Made by a program: the position numbers and the translations under genes
The notes under the pieces: generated by a model
What the model was told of the DNA's origin: nothing
Seen by the model: only the letters and a program-made list of their open reading frames with translations
Database searches by the model: none
Assembly: GCA_041653935.1 (NCBI GenBank)
Contig: JBAZEO010000005.1
Location: forward strand, 23,774-87,773
From: JAYEHL01 sp041653935
GTDB lineage: Bacteria; Chloroflexota; Dehalococcoidia; E44-bin15
Length of the DNA: 64,000 nucleotides
Direction of reading: 5' to 3'
In this document: piece by piece, positions 23,639 through 33,558 of the stretch
Layout: each line of letters starts with the position of its first letter
How positions within the stretch are numbered: the stretch's first letter is position 1

Positions 23639-26485
23639 ATGGAAAAACCTGTCATGGAAGAACAGATCCTTGATCTCTTCAGGAAAACCGGAGGGAATAC
23701 CCCGGATATTTCCACCCTGATCCGGTTCCTTGAAGATATCATCAAAAACGCGAAACTCTGGATGACGTTTCAGGATCTGGACGGAACGATGCTCATCTGG
23801 AACCTTGCCGCGAGTGAAATTTCCGGGTATTCCGATGACGAGGTGCTGGGCAAATCCGATATCTGGAAACGGCTCTATCCCGAACCGGAATACCGGAATA
23901 AGGTTACGAAAAAGATCCGCGACATCATCAGCAATAAAAAATACCTTGAGAATTTTGAAACGAAGATCCAGACCCGGAGCGGGGAGTCGAAAAGGATCTC
24001 ATGGAACTCCCGCGAACTCACTGACAGTCGTGGGACATGTCTTGGCTATATTGTGATCGGAAATGATATCACCGAGATATCCCGGGCAAAGGGTCAGATA
24101 AAGCGCTACGCAGAGTTCCAGGAGAGTCTCGTCATCAATGCGAAGCTCTGGATGATGTTTCTCGACAAAGACAACAAGGTGACGGTCTGGAACAAAACCG
24201 CCGAGCAGATCTCAGGGTACTCTCACGAAGAAGTGACAGGCACATCCACGATCTGGAAAAGGCTGTACCCGGATGATGACTACCGGAAACAGGTCACAAA
24301 GAATATCATCGACATCATTAAAAGCAAACGGTATCTTGAAAATTTTGAGACCCGCATCCGCACAAAATCCGGTGAGGAACGGCATATCTCGTGGAACACC
24401 CGTGAACTGACCAGTGATGACGGGGAACGACTGGGATACATTGTTGTTGGCAGTGATGTCACGGACAAGAGCCGGGCGGAGACTGAGATCCGGAACGCTA
24501 AAGAGGAAGCAGAGCGGGCAAATCTCGCGAAAAGTTCATTTCTTGCCACCATGAGCCACGAGATACGTACCCCGATGAACGGTATCATGGGGATGACGAA
24601 CCTCCTGCTCGATACCGATCTCACCCCGGACCAGAGGGAATATGCCGTGACCATCCGGCGAAGCAGCGACGCGCTCCTCTCCATCATCAATGATATCCTC
24701 GATTTTTCCAAGATCGAGGCGGGAAAACTGGATCTCGAGAGCCAGCCGTTCGACCTGCGGGACTGCATCGAAGGAGCGTTTGACCTGATCTCCACCCGTG
24801 CGGTGGAGAAAGGTATTGAGCAGGCATACCTGATTGACGCGGATGTCCCCGAACGTATTATCGGGGATCCGACCCGCCTGCGGCAGATCATTCTCAACTT
24901 TCTTTCAAATGCGATAAAATTTACTGATGCCGGAGAGATCCTGCTCTCGGTCTCGGCAAAGAAGACGAGTGACGTACCGGGTCATGGGGAAGGATCGTAC
25001 GAATTGCATATCTCTATCCGGGACACGGGCATCGGTATCCCGGCGGATCGGATGGACCGGCTTTTTGTGTCCTTCTCGCAGGTCGATGCATCCACGACGA
25101 GAAAATATGGTGGCACGGGTCTGGGTCTCACTATATGCCGGCGTCTTGCGGAGCTGATGGGCGGAACTGCCTGGCTCGAATCCCCTGCGCCGCAGACCGC
25201 CGAAATGAAAAACAAACCGGGAGGACCCGGCAGCGTCGCCCATGTCACCCTCCGGGTGGATGCCGCCCCTGGTGAACCCACGGTCCCCGCGAACAGCCTG
25301 GCACTGCTCCAGGGCAAACGGGTCCTCATCGTCGATGATAACGAGACGAACCGGAAGATCCTCATCATCCAGGCACAAGCCTGGGGTATGCAACCCCGAC
25401 ATACAGAATTCCCGCGTGAGGCGCTCACCTGGATACGGAACAATGAGCCGTTCGATCTTGCAATTCTGGATATGCAGATGCCGGAGATGGATGGGCTCAT
25501 GCTCGCACACGAGATCCGCCGATACCGTGATGCACCGGCGCTTCCGCTTGTCATGCTCACGTCGATGGGAAAGAAGGAGGCGGACACTGACGAGCACCTG
25601 TTTGCTGCGATCCTGACAAAACCTATAAAACCGGCGGTTCTCTCGAGCGCCATCGTCGGGGTGTTCGGACAGCAGCCCCACGCGCCCACCCCCATCGTAA
25701 TAAACAAGGAATCAGAGTTCGACCATGACCTGGCACAACGCGTCCCGCTCCGGATCCTGGTCGCTGAAGACAATCAGGTCAACCAGAAACTCGCGCAAAA
25801 GATCCTGCAAAAGATGGGATACCGGGCGGATCTCGCCGGAAATGGATTGGAAGCCGTTGAATCCGTCGATCGCCAGCAGTACGATGTGGTGCTCATGGAT
25901 CTCCATATGCCGGAGATGGACGGTATCGAGGCGACCCGGCGGATTGTCAGAAAATATCCAAAGGGTACCCGCCCGCGCATCATCGCCGTCACTGCCGATG
26001 CGATGCAGGGTGACCGCGAACTTTGCATTGCGGCAGGCATGGATGACTACATCAGTAAACCGATCCGGATCGATGAGTTGCAGAAGGCACTCGAGCGATC
26101 TGGAAAACCTGCGATGGGGAAACCCACTGCTGACGGGGATTCGGATGCCGTTGACGAAAAGGTTCTTCTTGAATTGAAAGAACTGGCAGATGAGGGCGAT
26201 CAGGCATTTCTTGCTGGGCTCATCGAGTCGTATCTCACGACCAGCGAGCCGCTGATACGACAGATACGGGAGGCGATCGTCGGGGGAAAACCCGATGAAC
26301 TGCGCCGGGCGGCACATACGCTGAAGGGCAGCAGCCGGAGCATGGGGGTGGTGAAGGTAGGGGAGATCTGCTCGGAACTTGAGACGATTGCGCGGAACGG
26401 TACAGTTGCGGGCACTCTGAGTCTGCTGGATCAGCTGGGAACGGAATTTACCCGTGCCCGCGAGCACCTACTGTCGTGGGAATGA
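23639..26485 (+). CDS. PAS-PAS hybrid histidine kinase with two REC domains and Hpt
   Basis: 948 aa. Two closely similar PAS domains (about 35-155 and 160-280, a recent internal duplication: both have NAKLWM.F.D.D and YLENFETRI.T.SGE). Then a short coiled coil; HisKA with FLATMSHEIRTPMNGI; HATPase with NFLSNAIKF, DTGIGIP and GGTGLGLTI; REC1 (about 560-675, Asp in LDMQMPEMDG), REC2 (about 700-820, Asp in LMDLHMPEMDG), and a C-terminal Hpt domain with AAHTLKGSSRS. This BarA-like layout is bacterial in style and unlike the RHD-type kinases around it, which suggests horizontal gain. GGTGGTGA upstream of ATG 23639 fits as ribosome-binding site. The Hpt domain could hand phosphate to the nearby REC-PAS regulators. 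Confidence 0.93.
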   Translation: MEKPVMEEQILDLFRKTGGNTPDISTLIRFLEDIIKNAKLWMTFQDLDGTMLIWNLAASEISGYSDDEVLGKSDIWKRLYPEPEYRNKVTKKIRDIISNKKYLENFETKIQTRSGESKRISWNSRELTDSRGTCLGYIVIGNDITEISRAKGQIKRYAEFQESLVINAKLWMMFLDKDNKVTVWNKTAEQISGYSHEEVTGTSTIWKRLYPDDDYRKQVTKNIIDIIKSKRYLENFETRIRTKSGEERHISWNTRELTSDDGERLGYIVVGSDVTDKSRAETEIRNAKEEAERANLAKSSFLATMSHEIRTPMNGIMGMTNLLLDTDLTPDQREYAVTIRRSSDALLSIINDILDFSKIEAGKLDLESQPFDLRDCIEGAFDLISTRAVEKGIEQAYLIDADVPERIIGDPTRLRQIILNFLSNAIKFTDAGEILLSVSAKKTSDVPGHGEGSYELHISIRDTGIGIPADRMDRLFVSFSQVDASTTRKYGGTGLGLTICRRLAELMGGTAWLESPAPQTAEMKNKPGGPGSVAHVTLRVDAAPGEPTVPANSLALLQGKRVLIVDDNETNRKILIIQAQAWGMQPRHTEFPREALTWIRNNEPFDLAILDMQMPEMDGLMLAHEIRRYRDAPALPLVMLTSMGKKEADTDEHLFAAILTKPIKPAVLSSAIVGVFGQQPHAPTPIVINKESEFDHDLAQRVPLRILVAEDNQVNQKLAQKILQKMGYRADLAGNGLEAVESVDRQQYDVVLMDLHMPEMDGIEATRRIVRKYPKGTRPRIIAVTADAMQGDRELCIAAGMDDYISKPIRIDELQKALERSGKPAMGKPTADGDSDAVDEKVLLELKELADEGDQAFLAGLIESYLTTSEPLIRQIREAIVGGKPDELRRAAHTLKGSSRSMGVVKVGEICSELETIARNGTVAGTLSLLDQLGTEFTRAREHLLSWE

Positions 26486-26694
26486 ACACTTCCCTGAAAA
26501 AAATAGAGTGAACGGGGCATCACGTAGAGATCGATCCACTGACAATCAATGCACGCGGTTTTTGATCCCCTGAGCGTTTACCGTTCAACACCGGAATAAC
26601 TCCTGCGGGAGTTTTTCACGGGGATCCGCACAGGTCCACAAACCAGAAAAGCCATACGCTCACAACAGAAAATGTACCTCCAATTCCAACCGGC

Positions 26695-29691
26695 ATGATC
26701 TCGATATTGTATGTGGACGATGAAGCGGCGTTATTGGATATAGCGAAACTGTTTCTCGAAACGACCGGGCAGCTCTTTGTGGATACCTGCACATCTCCGG
26801 CGAAAGCCAAGGAGATCCTTGCCTCCCACCGCTACGACGCGATCGTCTCCGATTACCAGATGCCCGTCATGGACGGCATCGAGTTCCTCAAGTACATCCG
26901 GGCGCATCACGGGAGCATCCCGTTCATCCTCTTCACCGGCAAAGGGCGGGAGGAGATCGTCATCCAGGCGCTCGACAACGGTGCCGATTTCTACCTCCAG
27001 AAAGGCGGGGATCCCCGGTCGCAGTTCGCCGAACTCCAGAACAAGATCGAGAAGGCGGTCAAGGAACACCAGGCGGTTGCGGCACAGCGGGACTCCGAAC
27101 GCCGTCTCGCGGACATCATCAATTTTCTCCCCGATGCTACGCTCGCGATCGATGCCCACGGGATCGTCATCGCGTGGAACTGTGCGATGGAGCAGATGAC
27201 GGGGGTGAGTGCGAAAGATATTCTCGGAAAAGGGAACTATGAATATGCGCTGCCGTTCTACAACGAACGACGCCCCATCCTTCTCGATCTCATCCTCGAC
27301 TTCAATCCAATGGCAGCTGCGAGATACGACGCGATAAAACATGACGGGAACAATCTCATCTCTGAGAAATTCATCCCGTTGCTGCACGGGGGACGCGGTG
27401 CCTATCTCTGGTTTATCGCGTCTCCGTTCTACGACGCACAGGGACACTGCACGGGTGCCATTGAGTCCATCCGCGATATCACCGATCACAAACGGATGGA
27501 GTCTTCCCTCCGTGCCAGCGAACGGCAATACCGGAATGTCTTTGAGTCCGCTGCCGAAGCGATGATCGTTGTTGACCGGGATAGCGGAAAGATTCTCGAT
27601 GCGAACACCGCTGCGATACAATTGTACGGATATACCCGTGCCGAACTTTTATCCCTCTCACTGCCCGCACTCACCCACGAACACGAGCGCATGATCCCCC
27701 CCGATCATGTGGGGATGCTGCATATCTCCGAGCAACCGCACAAGAAAAAAGACGGGACACTCTTCCCGGCGGAGATCTCCGGTAATGTCTATCCCCAGAA
27801 GCGGCGGACGATCGCGATCCTGACTGTGCGGGACAGCACCCGGACGAAGCAGGCGGCGGATGCCCTTATCGAGAGCGAGGGTCGGTTCCGTGCACTTGCC
27901 GAGAACGCCTCGGATATCATCCGCATCCTCGATCCTGAGGGTAGGATCGTCTTTGAGACCGCAGCCTCCGGGCGCCTTTTGGGTTATCCGGAGGGGTACA
28001 TGATCGGCAGGAGCCCGTTTGAGTTCATCCACCCGGAGGATCTCCTGAGGGTGAAACAGGAACTCGAGGCAGTGTATGCCCACAATAATCCCGGTCTTCC
28101 CACCGAGTTCCGTATCCGGCGGGCTGACGGCACCTACTCGTGGGTGGAATCCACCGGGAAAAATCTCACGGGTGTGCCGGGCGTCGATGGGATCATGATG
28201 ACCACCCGGTTCATCGACGGACGAAAGCAGGCGGAGATGGCGCTTATCGAGAGCGAGGAGCGGTACCGGACGCTTGTCGCTTCAGTGGATGAAGCGATTC
28301 TCCTCCAGGCACAGACGGGTGAGATCCTGACCATCAACCGGGCAGCCGAACAGCTTCTCGGCATTACCGTAAAGGATGTGCTGGAACATACGGCAACAAG
28401 CCGGAAGTTAAAGACGATCCGTGAAGACGGGTCAGAGTGTCCCGGCAGCGAACATCCGTCCGTGCATACACTCGCCACCGGCGAAGCGTGCAAGAACATC
28501 GTTATGGGCATCACGAATACGGAAGGGAGATTCTCATGGGTCAACATCAACACGAGCCCGCTGTATAGAGTGGGAGAGAAAAAACCCTATGCGGTGGTCA
28601 TCACCTTATCGGATATCACCGAGCGGAAACGAGCAGAGGCAGCGCAAAAAAAGAGCGAGGAGAAGTTCCGCCTGATGATCGAGAACAGCCACGACATCAT
28701 CTACACGCTCACCTCCGACGGGGTGTTCACATTCGTTTCCCCTGCCTGGACAACACTGCTGGGGCATCCGGTTGCGGAGGTTGTCGGGCGGAACTACCAG
28801 GAATTTGTCCATCCGGAGGATATCCCCGGGTGCGTCTTATTTTTACAGTTGGTCAATGAGACCGGGCAGCGACAACACGGGGTCGAGTACCGCGTCCGGC
28901 ATATGAACGGGACCTGGTACTGGCATACGTCGAGTGCCGTCCCCACAAAGGACGAGCACGGCACGGTCGTCGGTATCTACGGCATCGCCCATGACATCAC
29001 CGGGCGCAAACAGGTCGAGGAAGCGCTCCGGCAGGCGAACAGGCAGCTGAATCTGCTCTCCAGCATCACACGGCACGACATCAGGAACCAGCTCGTCGCG
29101 CTCAAAGGCTACATCGAGCTTTCCCGGGAGTGTGCAGGCGACAATACGGCGCTTTCTGACTTCCTCGCAAAACAGGAGCAGGCAGCGAATACGATCGAGC
29201 GCCAGATCACGTTCACGAAGGACTACCAGGAGCTCGGCGCTGCTGCTCCTGCATGGCAGAACGTGAACGCGAGTATCCAGAAAGCAGTAGCAGGGTTGCC
29301 AATGCGGGATGTCCGTGTCAGCGTTGACCGCACGGATCTTGAAATTCTTGCCGACCCGCTCTTTGTAAAAGTCTTCTACAACCTGATCGACAACGCTCTC
29401 CGCTACGGGGGCGCAGGGATGAAGACGATCCGGGTTTTGTCACAGGAATCTAACAAGGGACTTACCCTTGTGTGCGAGGATGATGGTGTTGGAATATCAG
29501 GAGAGGACAAAAAGTACCTCTTCATGCGGGGTTTCGGGAAGAACCCCGGGCTCGGATTGTTCCTCTCCCGGGAAATTCTCGCAATCACCGGTATCACGAT
29601 CAACGAAAACGGCACCCCGGGTAAAGGTGCCCGGTTCGAGATTACGGTGCCGAAAGGTGCGTACCGGTTCACGAGAACCGGGGAAAAATAA
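26695..29691 (+). CDS. REC-PAS5 sensor histidine kinase
   Basis: 998 aa, soluble. REC (1-120) with VDDE, Asp in VSDYQMPVMDG and Lys in YLQKGG. Five PAS/PAC modules span about 135-780 (each starting with a SE.RYR-like helix and ending DIT.RKQ or similar), then DHp with SITRHDIRNQLVALKGYIELS and HATPase_c with NLIDNALRYGG, EDDGVGIS and GLGLFLSRE. The REC closely resembles that of the 17012 and 46789 proteins, so these form one subfamily. The 208 bases upstream contain no gene and presumably the promoter. Followed by a convergent C-terminal relic. Confidence 0.92.
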   Translation: MISILYVDDEAALLDIAKLFLETTGQLFVDTCTSPAKAKEILASHRYDAIVSDYQMPVMDGIEFLKYIRAHHGSIPFILFTGKGREEIVIQALDNGADFYLQKGGDPRSQFAELQNKIEKAVKEHQAVAAQRDSERRLADIINFLPDATLAIDAHGIVIAWNCAMEQMTGVSAKDILGKGNYEYALPFYNERRPILLDLILDFNPMAAARYDAIKHDGNNLISEKFIPLLHGGRGAYLWFIASPFYDAQGHCTGAIESIRDITDHKRMESSLRASERQYRNVFESAAEAMIVVDRDSGKILDANTAAIQLYGYTRAELLSLSLPALTHEHERMIPPDHVGMLHISEQPHKKKDGTLFPAEISGNVYPQKRRTIAILTVRDSTRTKQAADALIESEGRFRALAENASDIIRILDPEGRIVFETAASGRLLGYPEGYMIGRSPFEFIHPEDLLRVKQELEAVYAHNNPGLPTEFRIRRADGTYSWVESTGKNLTGVPGVDGIMMTTRFIDGRKQAEMALIESEERYRTLVASVDEAILLQAQTGEILTINRAAEQLLGITVKDVLEHTATSRKLKTIREDGSECPGSEHPSVHTLATGEACKNIVMGITNTEGRFSWVNINTSPLYRVGEKKPYAVVITLSDITERKRAEAAQKKSEEKFRLMIENSHDIIYTLTSDGVFTFVSPAWTTLLGHPVAEVVGRNYQEFVHPEDIPGCVLFLQLVNETGQRQHGVEYRVRHMNGTWYWHTSSAVPTKDEHGTVVGIYGIAHDITGRKQVEEALRQANRQLNLLSSITRHDIRNQLVALKGYIELSRECAGDNTALSDFLAKQEQAANTIERQITFTKDYQELGAAAPAWQNVNASIQKAVAGLPMRDVRVSVDRTDLEILADPLFVKVFYNLIDNALRYGGAGMKTIRVLSQESNKGLTLVCEDDGVGISGEDKKYLFMRGFGKNPGLGLFLSREILAITGITINENGTPGKGARFEITVPKGAYRFTRTGEK

Positions 29692-29716
29692 ACCGGAAAT
29701 ATAACGAGTACCGGGA

Positions 29717-29899
29717 TCAATCCGGCGCCAGATCATCAGCCGGTACAAAAAGTGGCGCCTTCCGGTGATGACCGATAAGCCCCGGCATCAGTGATCGCAT
29801 CGACACCGTGTGCAACTGCCGGTCGATCACCATATCCAGCGCAAGTCCGGACCCGGCGAGTCCTGCTGCATCATCTGACAAGTTATAAGTATTGGGCAT
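29717..29899 (-). pseudogene. Convergent conserved C-terminal relic, copy 2
   Basis: Minus-strand frame with LAGSGLALDMVIDRQLHTV, RSLMPGLIGHHRKAPLFVPADDLAPD and a stop at 29717. The conserved block (IDRQL.TV..RSL, then HRKA.LF.PADD.APD) recurs in the other copies, and this is the longest. Nothing upstream extends the protein. The kinase stop (29691) is only 26 bases away, so the two genes were tail-to-tail neighbours. Family unrecognised. It could also be a real 60-aa gene. Confidence 0.45.
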
Positions 29900-30009
29900 G
29901 GTACGGGAGTGTGGTAGTCAAAACTGATGAATGGTGTGATAATGGCGGGAGATAGAGGAGGGGAGCCGAAAGATTGGCAGGAGGATACAAACCGCCTAAA
30001 AAAAAGTGT

Positions 30010-30769
30010 TTACGGGTAGATTTCCCGAAATAATGATCCGGATTTTTCAGGATAATTGAGAAATTCCAGGACTGGAGCCCGCTTTTCAATCAAATCGTAG
30101 AGGGGATCGGTGATCGTACTCCTTACGCCAAGAAGCCGCTGTGCCTTCACAATCCGGAGATGCGGATGTTTCGGGTATGCCGGGTTCTGTACAAACCTTT
30201 CTTTAACAATCTCAAAATAGGCTGCCCCCTTTTGCGCTTCATATCTCTCGTAATTACTCAAAAACCGCGAAGAGACGATGTTTGCCATCTGCAGGACGAG
30301 GGTTTTGACAGGGTTGATCGTTACATGTCCATATCCAGGTGGAACAACAACGATATCTCCGACACACGCCGTAATCATCACCGCATCTGAATAGTCCTGG
30401 TTCTGGATCAGATAGTGTGCCTCTCCGGCAAGGACTTCATATATCTCAGGGTAGCCGGTACCTGATGGATCATTCGGGTGATAATGCCCCTTTGTCCTGA
30501 CGAACTCCCCACAGATCTCACGCGGCGGGATTACCGTGATATCAAACCGGATCTGCTGTTGGAGTCAGCCAGGTGCGGTCTTTTACAGAACGGGCGAGAT
30601 CGCGATACATGTAATACACCGGTCCTTTGCAGGTACACTTTGGGTTTGCAAGGACTCCCCGAAGATCTTCTGCAGTCCTGACAGATAGTTCAGGCAGAGG
30701 TCCTTTCCAGCAGACCGGAAACAGTGAGCCGGAGGGAGATTTTTTGTGAGGGGGATTATTTCCGTTCAT
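30010..30769 (-). pseudogene. pgi: Cupin-type phosphoglucose isomerase, frameshifted
   Basis: Two frames together give an archaeal cupin glucose-6-phosphate isomerase. The first, from ATG 30769, carries the N-terminus through SVKDRTWLT and runs into a stop at 30542. The second continues QQQIRFDITVIPPREICGEFVRTKGHYHPND and carries the metal-binding cupin motifs GHYHPN, a Glu in YPEIYEV and His in PPGYGH, ending at 30010. One extra base near 30561-30564 explains the shift. The enzyme interconverts glucose-6-P and fructose-6-P, fitting the alpha-glucan genes upstream in the same leftward operon. Either a lesion or a sequencing error; outside the shift the sequence is well conserved. Confidence 0.75.
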
Positions 30770-30863
30770 ATCCAGTCGCCCATTCCATTCATAGCAAGCT
30801 CATCGAATCCATCTCGTTCACACGGTCTGACCGTCCCGTGTGCAGGGATTCCCCGGGGTGCCA

Positions 30864-31826
30864 TTACCGGCACGTCTCCAGGAAGATGCGGCGAAGTATT
30901 ATCCTCCAGCACAAGATCAGCTGCGCGAGGTCACCGGCAGTCAGATACGTCCTGTTCTTAACAATTGAGATAGGATGTACCCGTGTCTGATGTTCAATGC
31001 TGTTTTCGAGTTTTTTTGCAACGTGTTCACTCAATTCGCCATCGATAATCAGGTCCCCCATTCTGTGACCGTCATGCTCGCCGGTCTTGAACTTGAGAGA
31101 GAAATCCCTCTGGGAAAGCGAGAGGATCGAGTACAGGTCCAGTGAGAGGTCGATATTCTCAATATTCTGTTTCATCCTGTTCTGGGAGAGAGTTATCCGG
31201 TAGACATTCCGTTCAAGCCCGAGATCTTTGCCGTATTCAGAGTAATCGATGCCGATAACGGCATCAGCGAACTCCTTCTGGGGGGCGATGTATCTCTCAT
31301 AATCGGGTTCCCTCTCGGTAATTGCTTTTAAGACATCTTTCTCAAAATACCCTCTTTTTTTCACATCCCGTTGTATCTTCCAGTCATACTTGACTTCTTT
31401 TACCGGGTCCACAAAAAGTGAAAAATCGAGATAGTGACGAAGAACAGGGGTGAATAATGCATGGAGCCCTTCGAGTATCAGGATCTTTTTTGGACGAAAA
31501 ACAACCGGAGGGTCAAATGTTCCGGTACTGTGGTTGTAGACCGGTTTTTCAATAGGGACGCCACGCCTGAGCATTATAAGATCCTTTTCGAGCCGATCGA
31601 TCTGGTTTGCCCGGGGATCAAGTGCCGTGATGCCTTGTTCCTTACGACTTGCCCTGTCGAGGCTGTGGTAATCGTCCAGCGTGATGGTTGAGACCAGATC
31701 GTCCCCAAAGATGTTTCGGATGCCCTGAGTAAAAGTGGTCTTACCCGATCCGCTGTCACCGGCAACCCCTATTGTGAAGATGTAAGGGGATGCCGCGATG
31801 GTGTCCTTGAAGTTGGGATGATTCAT
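30864..31826 (-). CDS. prk: Phosphoribulokinase / uridine kinase family protein
   Basis: 320 aa from ATG 31826 (MNHPNFKDTI) with AGGA six bases before it; a TTG at 31859 is an alternative. P-loop GVAGDSGSGKTTFT (about 19-32), then TLDDYHSLDR and the PRK-type segment ALDPRANQIDRLEKDL, KPVYNHSTGTF, ILEGLHALF. These match the archaeal phosphoribulokinase branch of the P-loop kinase family, known from Methanospirillum to make ribulose-1,5-bisphosphate for the archaeal RuBisCO pathway. It lies in the sugar operon between pgi and the debranching enzyme. A uridine kinase role is less likely given the ALDPRA signature. No RuBisCO gene is in this window. Confidence 0.75.
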   Translation of the reverse strand: MNHPNFKDTIAASPYIFTIGVAGDSGSGKTTFTQGIRNIFGDDLVSTITLDDYHSLDRASRKEQGITALDPRANQIDRLEKDLIMLRRGVPIEKPVYNHSTGTFDPPVVFRPKKILILEGLHALFTPVLRHYLDFSLFVDPVKEVKYDWKIQRDVKKRGYFEKDVLKAITEREPDYERYIAPQKEFADAVIGIDYSEYGKDLGLERNVYRITLSQNRMKQNIENIDLSLDLYSILSLSQRDFSLKFKTGEHDGHRMGDLIIDGELSEHVAKKLENSIEHQTRVHPISIVKNRTYLTAGDLAQLILCWRIILRRIFLETCR

Positions 31827-31855
31827 GAATGGTCCTGCAATGCTTTTTTTACCTA

Positions 31856-33544
31856 TCAATGGAAAACCGTTCTACTGGCACGGGCGATCTCTGCAACACT
31901 CCACGCCTGGGCGATGCACCCATTCGGGGAATGTGGAGGGTCACCATCGAAGATTTCGGATATGTATCCTACACCGGCTTCCCGGAGATGGTGGAGGATT
32001 GGAGTAAGCAACGGTTTGATCATGTCCCGGTGGACTCCATTTCGTATCAGTGCATCGACATACCAGCCTGTCAGCCAGGGCCAGACACACCCGTTATGAT
32101 AACTGCGATCACCGGAATAATGACCTTTGTAGTGAGGATCGAGCGGCGAAAGAGTACGCAGCCCGAAGGGGGTCAGGAGGATTTTGTTGATGGTGTTCAT
32201 GGCTTTTGTTGCCTGATCCTGATCAACAAGACCAAGCGCGATAGCGATTACCTGGTTAGGGCGGATGGAAGGATCAACCGGATCGATGCGGTCAAAAAGG
32301 CATTGCCGATCTTCGTTCCAGAACATTCTGAATGCTTCCCGTGCAGAATCTGAAGGTACTGGGGTCGTGATTCCCATAGCCTCAGATTCTGCCAGTGCAT
32401 TGACCCATAATGCATTGATCTCTACCGGCTTTCCTTCGCGGGGGGTAAACTCAGTGTCCATCCAGGTGCTCTTTGGCACAACGGTGATAAGACACTCGTC
32501 AATCGAAGCGACAGGTGAAAATGGATAGTTATTCAGAATATCACTGATTAACGGCTTCATCTGCTCCATAAAGGGGTCATCTCCCCAGCGGCGCCGGTAC
32601 CGTATAAGGGCATGGATGAACCAGAGCGAAGCATCACTTGTATGATAATTATCCGGGAACCTGTTCGGGATTATGCCTCCTCTCATCCCGGATGCAAGGC
32701 GTTGCAGTACTGCCTGTGCAGCAATTTTCCGGTCCCGTTCAATGAACAACCCGGTAACACTGATTGCAGAGTCCCTGCCCCATGATTCGCAGAACCAGTG
32801 GTAGCCGGCAAAGATCTCGTCCCCATGACAGAACGCATCGGATGCCCATTCTAACCAGTCAGGGGAGGTTTGCGGTGACTGTGTACGAGGGGGGTTCTGC
32901 GAAAACTGTGTATTCCCTGTGCATCGGAATGTAACCGTGGAATCCCGCACAGGACCCTGAAAAACTCCCGGGGAATGGAGATCCTCAACAGACTCGTACC
33001 CCCGTTCATGTTCCCGCTGGTACCAGACATTCCGGTAGGTATCAGGGCGAGGTTCATAAAAAAGATCCCCGCGAAAAAGAAGGTTACCCCATCGAACACC
33101 CTCGCGTTCATGTATACACTCTGGATGAGGATCCCTGAGAACCTCATGCACTGACCGGTCGGTAATAAGCGGGCGAATCCACAGATCTGCGTCACCAGAA
33201 ACCTCGTAAACAACCTCGAGGTCTCCGTCGAACGTGATGGTCTTTTTAATGAGTGTGTCGTCAATCATATAGATCCACGACGGGGGATATGCAGAAAATG
33301 CGTGAAGGTACCGGAGTCCTGTATCATTGGATGCCCCCTCATAGTGCTGCGAGGAAAAACGGATCCCGTTTACCATTTCATCAAGTCCGGCAAGGAGGAG
33401 TCGCCCGTTTTCTACAAAAAGCCCATGATATTTTCTGGTGTTGCCACTTACGGTCGAGGAAGAATATGCATGGTCCGCCGTCATTAAAAATTCAAGATTC
33501 CGGGCGACACCGGGTATCTGGACCACCCGCCCGTACTGGAACAC
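31856..33544 (-). CDS. Glycogen debranching enzyme (amylo-alpha-1,6-glucosidase)
   Basis: 562 aa from GTG 33544, supported by GGAG nine bases upstream; TTG 33553 is the longest alternative. The N-terminal beta domain has the family pattern RNLEFLMTADHAYSSSTVSGN, RKYHGLF and LLLAGLDE. The C-terminal (alpha/alpha)6 glucosidase domain has GYHWFCESWGRDS with the catalytic-region Asp, GGIIPNRFPD, ASLWFIHAL and EFTPREGKPVEINALW, and ends with YHNGCVWPWLTG. It removes alpha-1,6 branches left by phosphorylase. Gene order with glycosyltransferases, GH57 and phosphorylase nearby supports glycogen turnover. Confidence 0.88.
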   Translation of the reverse strand: MFQYGRVVQIPGVARNLEFLMTADHAYSSSTVSGNTRKYHGLFVENGRLLLAGLDEMVNGIRFSSQHYEGASNDTGLRYLHAFSAYPPSWIYMIDDTLIKKTITFDGDLEVVYEVSGDADLWIRPLITDRSVHEVLRDPHPECIHEREGVRWGNLLFRGDLFYEPRPDTYRNVWYQREHERGYESVEDLHSPGVFQGPVRDSTVTFRCTGNTQFSQNPPRTQSPQTSPDWLEWASDAFCHGDEIFAGYHWFCESWGRDSAISVTGLFIERDRKIAAQAVLQRLASGMRGGIIPNRFPDNYHTSDASLWFIHALIRYRRRWGDDPFMEQMKPLISDILNNYPFSPVASIDECLITVVPKSTWMDTEFTPREGKPVEINALWVNALAESEAMGITTPVPSDSAREAFRMFWNEDRQCLFDRIDPVDPSIRPNQVIAIALGLVDQDQATKAMNTINKILLTPFGLRTLSPLDPHYKGHYSGDRSYHNGCVWPWLTGWYVDALIRNGVHRDMIKPLLTPILHHLREAGVGYISEIFDGDPPHSPNGCIAQAWSVAEIARASRTVFH

Positions 33545-33558
33545 AATCAGCAACTCCT

